A stretch of 64,000 nucleotides of DNA from Ctena decussata (Eukaryota > Mollusca > Bivalvia > Lucinida > Lucinidae): positions 53,517,400-53,581,399 of the forward strand of contig OZ022507.1 in NCBI GenBank assembly GCA_963989385.1, read 5' to 3'. The notes under the pieces are model-generated. The model saw nothing but the letters and a program-made list of their open reading frames with translations, was not told the origin of the DNA and did not search any database. Positions 1-64,000 of the stretch are shown in pieces. Within the stretch, counting starts at the first letter, position 1; each line of letters begins with the position of its first letter. A program made the translations under genes and the position numbers.

Positions 1-987
1 AACGGTATAAGATAAAAAGTTAATATTTGGTATACAGGTTGACAATGACATGTTGTATCGTGGGATTGAGAATCGGCTTACTCCTGTTTGTTCTTCCCTG
101 TATTTGTTCACTTTTCTTTCTCTCTATGCATTCAGTACTGTAATTTTTCGTAAAAGATTTCTCAGCAACTGTTCAAAATGGAAGGTTTATATTTGTTATA
201 TGAGTTGACAGTGACATGCTGTATCGTGGGATTGAGAATGGGCCTTCTCCTGCTTGTTCTTCCCGTGTTTGTTCACTTTTCTTTCTCTCCACTTTTTTTC
301 GTCAAAGATATCTCCGCAGCGAAATAAAATAGAAAGTTTATACTTGGTATACAGATTAGCAACTACAAGTTGTATTGTGGGATAGAGGACAGGCCTTCTC
401 ATATTTGTTCTTTCCTGTATTTGTTCACTTTTCTTTCTCTCCATACATTCTGTACTGTAATTTTTCGTAAAAGATTTCTCAGCAACTGTACAAAAAGGGA
501 GGTATATATTTGTTATATGAGTTGACAATGACATGTTGTATTGTGGGATTGAGAATGAGCCCTCTCCTGCTTGTTCTTCCTTGTATTTGTTCACTTTTCT
601 TTCTCTCCAAACTTTTTGTCAAAGATATCTCCACAACAGTATAAGATAGAAAGTTGATATTTGGTATACAGGTTTACAATGACAAGTTGTATCATGGGAT
701 AGAGAACCGTTCTTCTCCTGTTGTTCTTGCCTATATTTGTTCACTTTTCTTTCTTTGCATTTTCCTGAAAGATTTCTCAGCAACTGTGCAGGATCATATT
801 TGTTAAATGACTTGACAATGACTTATGACACTTTTCAGAGCAAAGTTCTCAGCAACTGTTCAGCATAGACTGCTCATACATGTTAGATTTGATTTCTTTC
901 ATGTTTTGTTTTCTCTATACAGGCCATTTACATTGTACATTAGAAGCGCTACCGCGGGGGTATAGTCAGATTTTCTGACAGTTCTAG
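1..987 (+). repeat. Hairpin-headed tandem element, 3' portion, with dimeric tandem core
   Basis: The first ~880 bases are a tandem array whose units recur at about 39, 204, 355, 521, 672 and 812. Spacing alternates near 165 and 151, so the true period is a two-subunit repeat of about 317 bp. Shared words are TTGACAATGACATGTTGTAT, TTGTTCACTTTTCTTTCTCT and AAAGATTTCTCAGCAACTGT. The element closes with CCGCGGGGGTATA, a small hairpin (GTCAGATTTTCTGAC) and TTCTAG followed by TT at 987, the 3' end type seen in the other hairpin-headed elements. The 5' head lies outside the window. Confidence 0.75.
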
Positions 988-1417
988 TTCTATATGTATT
1001 CTATTTTTCGTACGTTTTTTTTTTTTTTTTTTTTTTTCAGAGTCAAAATTGATGGCTGTTAAGACTTTCAGGGCAAGCAACTCTGTTAAATTCAAGTTTG
1101 CCTTCTTCTCAACAAGGATCAACTCTTAAATAAAGACTTTAGAAGGTCTTCGTTGTGAGTGTGGGGGTTTGGGCGCGTAGGGTGGGTGGGGGTGGGGGAG
1201 GGGGGAGAGTAGACAGAAAGTCTCAAAAGCTGTCTTCGCTTGAAAAAATGAGGAAACATGGATGTGTACTCATATGCCTCAGATTCCAACTGCAAGGGAT
1301 GTATCTAAACGTACTTGCGTAGTGGCAGCGAGTGCAGACCCTTTCTGGTCTAGTTGGAGCAATATTTTATGCACATTCACTTATGCCGATAAATTTAGGT
1401 TCATTTTGGTACATACT
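988..1417. other. Unassigned, low-complexity
   Basis: There is a T21 run near 1017-1037 and a G-rich stretch at 1159-1208. No open frame or recognised repeat is convincing. Confidence 0.5.
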
Positions 1418-1532
1418 TGTACCCAGCGTACACACGGCGTCAAAATGATGTCAAACTGACCTCGATACGACGCAATCACGTCGAATCGATGTCAACGCGA
1501 CGTCATTGCGGTGTCACATGCCTGCTGGGTAA
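1418..1532. repeat. Short element with TACCCAGC ends and many GACGTC/CGTCAA words
   Basis: The ends are inverted (TACCCAGC at ~1420 and GCTGGGTA at ~1524). The interior is crowded with GACGTCA-, CGTCGA- and GATGTCAA-type words, which gives CpG density unlike the surroundings. The same ACGTCGA words and a CTGGGTTGAA end recur at 44500-44630 and 45620-45760. Confidence 0.5.
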
Positions 1533-1702
1533 TAGCGAGCACTCGTTTGCAGGCTACGCGCGGCAATTCAAAGCTCCGAAGGAGCTCTGAAAGAGCGGGA
1601 GCTCTATGGTAGAGCATCGGTAAAAGCATATTTTTGCCTCTAAAATACATTACTTTCAATGGAATTTCTATCTAAGCGACACCAAACGGAAGTGACGCAT
1701 TT

Positions 1703-1899
1703 CTGTGGCGCTTTCTATTTCCTTCAAACTTTACCCAATGCTCAGCCTCCTTGCATTTTTGACGTCAAACGTTCCATTCTAAAACTCAAGATGGCGTCAA
1801 CGTCTACCGCTTTTGTGCGCAGATCACTACATGGTGATTCACAAAATGCAAGGAGGCTGAGCATTGGGTGAAGTTTGAAGGAAATAGAAAGCGCCACAG
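1703..1899. repeat. Palindromic MITE with long (~57 bp) inverted arms
   Basis: The left arm from CTGTGGCGCTTTCTATTTCC at 1703 is matched in reverse complement by the right arm ending at 1899. The arms agree for about 57 bp, through the AATGCTCAGCCTCCTTGCAT segment, around an ~85-bp centre. There is no coding capacity; two short open frames here are shadows. Confidence 0.85.
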
Positions 1900-2404
1900 A
1901 GAAGAAACTTAAAAAAAATATAGCCAGTTTTCCGAGGGGAAAGAATAGGTGGGGAAAGCTGTTCTCGGTCAGTTTCTCATCCGTTTGTCAGACGGAGTTC
2001 GCAGTTGTTGAGTTGCCTGATTTTATTACAAGTTTCAAACGACAACTTGTGAGACTGAACCCAGAATCGTACAGTGAGTAGTCAGATCAGGGTCTACACT
2101 TCGACTATGCAGTTTTGTCCGAAACTTTAGAGTAAGCACAGGCAAAGAGGCTTTATCATACCACCCCATTGTAAAAAGCGATGTGCTCGCCTGAAGGAAG
2201 TGCCTATTTTCATATTATATAATAATGTCTCAAAGGCTTTCCGTTATGGATAAAGCATCGAAAGAAAAAAAATAATAACGATAAATGGACATGTAAATAG
2301 ATAAATATGTATTAATAAACTGTAACGAAAATTAAAAGCAATAATTAATCATACAATGAAATGGAAATTTAAAGATAAAAGAAGAATTACAAATCAGAAT
2401 ACTC

Positions 2405-2486
2405 TTTGGAATATTCCCCTTTGCTAGCTAAGGTTACTAAGTCTACTTTGTTCCCTACGCAAGGAACAAAGTGGACTTAGTACCCG
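2405..2486. repeat. Hairpin with TCTACTTTGTTCC core
   Basis: The inverted repeat is TACTAAGTCTACTTTGTTCC / GGAACAAAGTGGACTTAGTA with a short loop. A related hairpin lies at 3008-3092. Confidence 0.7.
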
Positions 2487-2724
2487 TGGCTTGCTAAGAT
2501 GTGGAATAGAATGTAATGCAAAACTTACTTCAAGCTTTTACCCTGTGTCTTTCCGACGGAAGAAATTGAATTAAATATTCTCCTCCAGATATTCTATTTA
2601 ATAGCATAACTGCTATGTCGACCTGTTCCTTTCGTAAATAGTTTGAGGGGATTCTAATTTGCAACAGACTGCGCCTTGAAAATTACGAACGTGAAAGTAC
2701 GATTCTGCCTGTCAGGGAAATAAA

Positions 2725-2952
2725 GCAGCTAGACGAGAAAGTACCAACAAAGTAGCATGTGCGCCCAACAAAGACTCAGATCTGCCTGGGCGTCCGCTCA
2801 GTCTTATCAGAGTCTTTGCTTTGCGCTTAATATATTAGCTAAGGGCCTAAGCTAGCTACATGCGGACAGCAAAGACTCTGATCAGACTGGGCGGATGATC
2901 TGAGTCTTCGCTGCATGCGCACATGTCACTTTGTTTTCTCATGTCGTGGCTC
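2725..2952. repeat. Palindromic MITE, family A (GAGCCGCGACA type)
   Basis: This is a diverged copy of the ~230-bp palindromic element best seen at 8364-8599. The right end reads GTCACTTTGTTTTCTCATGT then CGTGGCTCA. The interior carries AGCAAAGACTCTGATCAGAC on one side and its inverse on the other. Confidence 0.75.
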
Positions 2953-3007
2953 AGATGAGAAAGTATAAACAATGAATTTTGATCAAATTAGTAAAGCTAG
3001 CACGCAT

Positions 3008-3092
3008 TATGCCATCTTCCCAAGCCAAGGGTTCTCAATCCACTTTGTTCCTTGGAGCAAAGTGGACTTAGTACCCTTGGCATGCAAAGATG
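3008..3092. repeat. Hairpin related to the one at 2405
   Basis: The arms are GCCATCTTCCCAAGCCAAGG... and ...CCTTGGCATGCAAAGATGG around TCCACTTTGTTCC / GGAGCAAAGTGGA. The core matches the 2405-2486 hairpin, while the outer arms differ. Confidence 0.65.
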
Positions 3093-3256
3093 GTGTACAT
3101 AGATAAATCATATTTACTATAGCATTTAAGTAAAGCCCGGAAGTAAAACCTTCTGATCTGGGTTCGAGGTTATAAAACTTGAGTACATTCTCAAACTCAA
3201 AATAAAGCACACTGATTGGCTGCTTCCGAGCATATGACTTTGGAAATTTATTCTTT

Positions 3257-3801
3257 ATTAAAGTTTTCTAATTGCATCCTGATTCATAATGCTTGGCAGA
3301 GATTTAGTTTACACTTGAACTGATGTTAGACACTTTTTTGAGTTTTTACAAAACACTATATACTTACCCTACTGGATGACCTTGAAGTCAAGGTCATCGA
3401 CTTAGAATTTTGTCTTAAAGATTTTGGTTAAAGTTTTATATTTATAAAGACATAATTTCACAGTGCCACGATGGACTCAGTTGATACTAATACTTGGACT
3501 GATGTTAGATAATGGTTCAAGGTTTTGTTACATCATAGCCCCCCCCCCCCCCGCCCCCCACCCCCCACCCCTACCGTTTAGTTCTTTGACCTCAAGCTCA
3601 TGGATTTTGGAATTTCATGTGGATTTTTCATTTTAATTTAATTTTAAGACTTATTTCTTAGATAGCTTTTGTTTATAAATGTGTTGTCATTATGGACATG
3701 CTTGCCTGAAGTTTTATGCATAGAAGTCCACACCTCCAAAGCGACTGTGTGATTGGCAAGCACCTATTCAGGCGAGCTATGCTGTCAGGCGACAGCTCTT
3801 G
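3257..3801 (+). repeat. Hairpin-headed element (GCTCGCCTGA family), 3' portion
   Basis: This is a direct copy of 28883-29410: same order of TTGCATCCTGATTCATAATG, a GACCTTGAAGTCAAGGTCAT palindrome, a C-rich tract (3541-3570) and the end TTCAGGCGAGCTATGCTGTC, a GTCAGGCGAC hairpin and CTCTTG followed by TT at 3801. The 5' hairpin head is missing. Confidence 0.8.
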
Positions 3802-4052
3802 TTCTGAGAAATACTCAGAATTATCCTCGAAACCCTACCTTATTTGGAGCTCAGAAACAAAGATAAAACATAGGACTGGTCAGTCTAACTCTCGTTTGAG
3901 GTGTGCTTTCAAAGGCAGAAACTATACGATCTACTTTCTACGCCCATGGACGTAGACAATTATAGCTCACTTTTGAAAAAGTATCACTTGTAAAATTTAT
4001 TTTTGACCAATCACAGAGCTTGCAAGTTGCAGTTCTGCATTAGCGTTTCAAG
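3802..4052 (+). promoter_or_regulatory. Candidate promoter and 5' UTR of the synaptophysin-like gene
   Basis: This is the non-repeat stretch between the 3' end of a hairpin-headed repeat (3801) and the putative start codon. It has a CCAAT box in the form TTGACCAATCACAG (CCAAT at 4007-4011), 42 bp before the ATG, and no clear TATA box at the usual distance. It counts as a promoter only if exon 1 is right. Confidence 0.35.
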
Positions 4053-62265
<58,213 letters not shown>

Positions 62266-62463
62266 AGAGGAGAGGGTCATACCTGCAGGAGATCTGATAT
62301 AGAGGCGGACTGTTCAACTAGCTTTGGAAGGACAGCTTTAAAGAAAGACTTACATTGTAAACTGGTTTCAGTTGCAAATATGAAATTATAAAATGTCGGC
62401 TTTATCTCTAAAAATTTGTTAAAAATCTGGTGACAACATACATTTATCATCTTCCTAGAATTA

Positions 62464-62662
62464 CCATAATGACCCTAAATATTTGGACAGACGGGACTGA
62501 GCAAACATTGAAGACCCAGATCAAACTGCTCCAGGGTCTACAACGTTTGCTATTCATTAAGCATCTTTTGGATGCATTATCATGTGTAAAATCTACTTTC
62601 TAAGAATTTTCGAACAATAACCGTCCTACTTCCAGGTATCCAAAATTTTAGGGTCATAACAG
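62464..62662. repeat. Palindromic MITE, family C, second copy
   Basis: The ends are CCATAATGACCCTAAATATT and AAAATTTTAGGGTCATAAC. The interior has the same GCAAACATTGAAGACCCAGA hairpin and AAGCATCTTTTGGATGCATT as 47386-47613, in opposite order. Confidence 0.78.
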
Positions 62663-62871
62663 TATCATAAAAATCCCTTGATATCTGGGGCTGTAGTTGG
62701 CAGAATGATTTGATAAGGTATGCACAAATTTGAAAGATATAATCAGTATATCTAGTCATATATCAATACCATCAAATGCCATTATGCTGTCTACCAAAAC
62801 TCAAAACCATCTTTTCCTTTTTTTGTTGCGCAAAAACAGTTGTCATGAAAATTGTAGCTTCTGTATTTTAC

Positions 62872-62877
62872 AATAAA
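62872..62877 (+). terminator. Candidate poly(A) signal AATAAA
   Basis: This is a canonical AATAAA about 607 nt past the stop codon, in an AT-rich context and ahead of a palindromic MITE at 62910. AATAAA also occurs further on at about 63756. Which is used, if either, cannot be decided from sequence. Confidence 0.35.
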
Positions 62878-62909
62878 CATTTTCCATGAAAATCAATATA
62901 ATAGTTAAT

Positions 62910-63112
62910 CAGTGCTCCAGATAAGAAGGGGTAACAGGGATAATTTAGGGATAATTTTCCTTATTTTCCCATTAAAACATACATTGTGACCCCTCATCAG
63001 AACCGTCTCAGTGAGACGGTTCTGATGAATGGTCACAATGTATGTTTTTGTTGAGAAATAAGAAAAATTATCTCTGAATTATCCCTGTTACCCCTTCTTA
63101 TCTGGAGCTCTG
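62910..63112. repeat. Palindromic MITE, family B, best copy
   Basis: The ends are CAGTGCTCCAGATAAGAAGG and CCTTCTTATCTGGAGCTCTG, with centre GAACCGTCTCAGTGAGACGG then TTC. GTTAAT flanks both sides (62904-62909 and 63113-63118). Confidence 0.93.
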
Positions 63113-63168
63113 GTTAATGGCAGACTATTTCATTATGTAAAACCAGCAAGATAAGAATAAAACATTAA

Positions 63169-63465
63169 CTCTTTTGGCGCCATTTTTGCCCAGATGTGAC
63201 TGCTAGGCAGAGCGCCATTGTTGCTTTAATGTGACCAGCACAGTCCCATTCATAGCTCCATTTTATGACATTGCCAAGGGAATAATTCAAAGTATATGAC
63301 CAGATAATGGCAAACAAAGATTTTTTCATGAGAAAAGCAAAATTTGGCTGTTTTTGATGAAATTTCGAGACTTTCAAGGGTTTTTATTTGACCAGAAACA
63401 TGCAATCTTTAAAATAAATTTTGCGCTGGAAAGTGCATTTCTATACAAACTTGGCGCCCAAGGAG
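63169..63465. mobile_element. 297-bp TTAA-flanked MITE
   Basis: The ends are CTCTTTTGGCGCCATTTTT and AAACTTGGCGCCCAAGGAG, with TTAA on both sides (63165-63168 and 63466-63469). No coding capacity was recognised. Confidence 0.75.
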
Positions 63466-63469
63466 TTAA

Positions 63470-64000
63470 ATTAGAAAGTCTACAATACCTAAGCAGATGT
63501 AAAGTTTATAATGGTATATTTGGTTAGTTGTGAGCCTTAGTTAATATATGTAGGTACAGATATGTGTTTTCCAGCTACAACAGGAAAACACTTTTATGAC
63601 AGCTTGTTTGCTTCCCTTGGTCAAGTACAGAAGGGGGACAAAAGTATTCATCACAAAGTGCCGTTGCCATATCAATGTATTTACACAAATTTTGTAAAAG
63701 TCTATTATTGCAAAACTGCGACAGTAATCACTATACTGTTTTCACTAGGTTTCAGCAATAAACAAGCATTACAAAAAATTTGATTCTTCGGATATTTTCT
63801 TGTACCAACAGGTTTTAATCAAAGGTAAACGAAAATTCATTTTTTTTGATGATGTTAACATTAACCTCAAATTGTCAATGGGGATCAAGATTTTATAATT
63901 TTTACATTCATTTCAGTCATGTGAATCTCCTGTACTAAATATCCTGTACTAAATACAGAATCATCATAACATTTCATTTATTTTGCTGTTTTCAATTCAT
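63470..64000. other. Unassigned AT-rich sequence to the window end
   Basis: The 73-codon frame at 63562-63783 has no recognised domain. Nothing else is convincing. Confidence 0.4.

Noticed and set aside
1..900. CRISPR-like array
   Set aside because: Units are ~150-165 bp with no short repeat/spacer pattern, and the genome is eukaryotic.

Overview
The window is animal nuclear DNA, most likely from a bivalve mollusc. The grounds are an AT-rich background, very large introns, a spliced synaptic-vesicle gene with GT-AG boundaries, and a dense load of tRNA-derived SINEs, palindromic MITEs and hairpin-headed tandem repeats of the pearl/Helitron-like kind known from bivalves. The species cannot be fixed from the sequence alone. 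There is no bacterial gene organisation, operon or CRISPR array.

One protein-coding gene is clearly supported, on the plus strand. It is a synaptophysin-family (MARVEL, four-membrane-segment) gene read from six coding exons: 4053-4070 (start exon, tentative), 25929-25994, 52547-52677, 58343-58535, 60980-61171 and 62122-62265 (stop). The spliced reading frame is 744 nt, or 247 residues. Introns are about 21.9, 26.6, 5.7, 2.4 and 0.95 kb, in phases 0, 0, 2, 0 and 0. Almost everything else in the window lies inside these introns and is repeat-derived.

Layout: 1-3801 holds tandem-repeat elements, a palindromic MITE and hairpins. The putative promoter and exon 1 are at 3802-4070. Intron 1 (4071-25928) carries a TIR element with a 9-bp duplication and another element nested in it (4581-6403), a 4.3-kb structure bounded by a perfect 33-bp inverted repeat (6837-11121), a hairpin-headed tandem element (12645-15443), and a TIR element (17605-23190) torn apart by insertions that include an 805-bp near-perfect palindrome. 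Intron 2 (25995-52546) holds a dead Tc1/mariner copy, further hairpin-headed elements, arrays of two different short palindromic words, a split minisatellite, several MITEs with clean target duplications, a 1.37-kb fold-back with an 8-bp duplication and a LINE reverse-transcriptase relic. Introns 3-5 contain TTAA-flanked MITEs, three tRNA-derived SINEs, a 63-nt poly-C run and minisatellites. After the stop codon come a candidate poly(A) signal and two more MITEs.

No complete autonomous transposon was found. The most unusual material is structural: a shared grammar among hairpin-headed repeats (5' hairpin, GTCCGTCCG tract, tandem core, 3' hairpin, CTCTNG followed by TT), unrelated palindromes sharing one 14-bp core, and expansion of short palindromic words inside MITEs.
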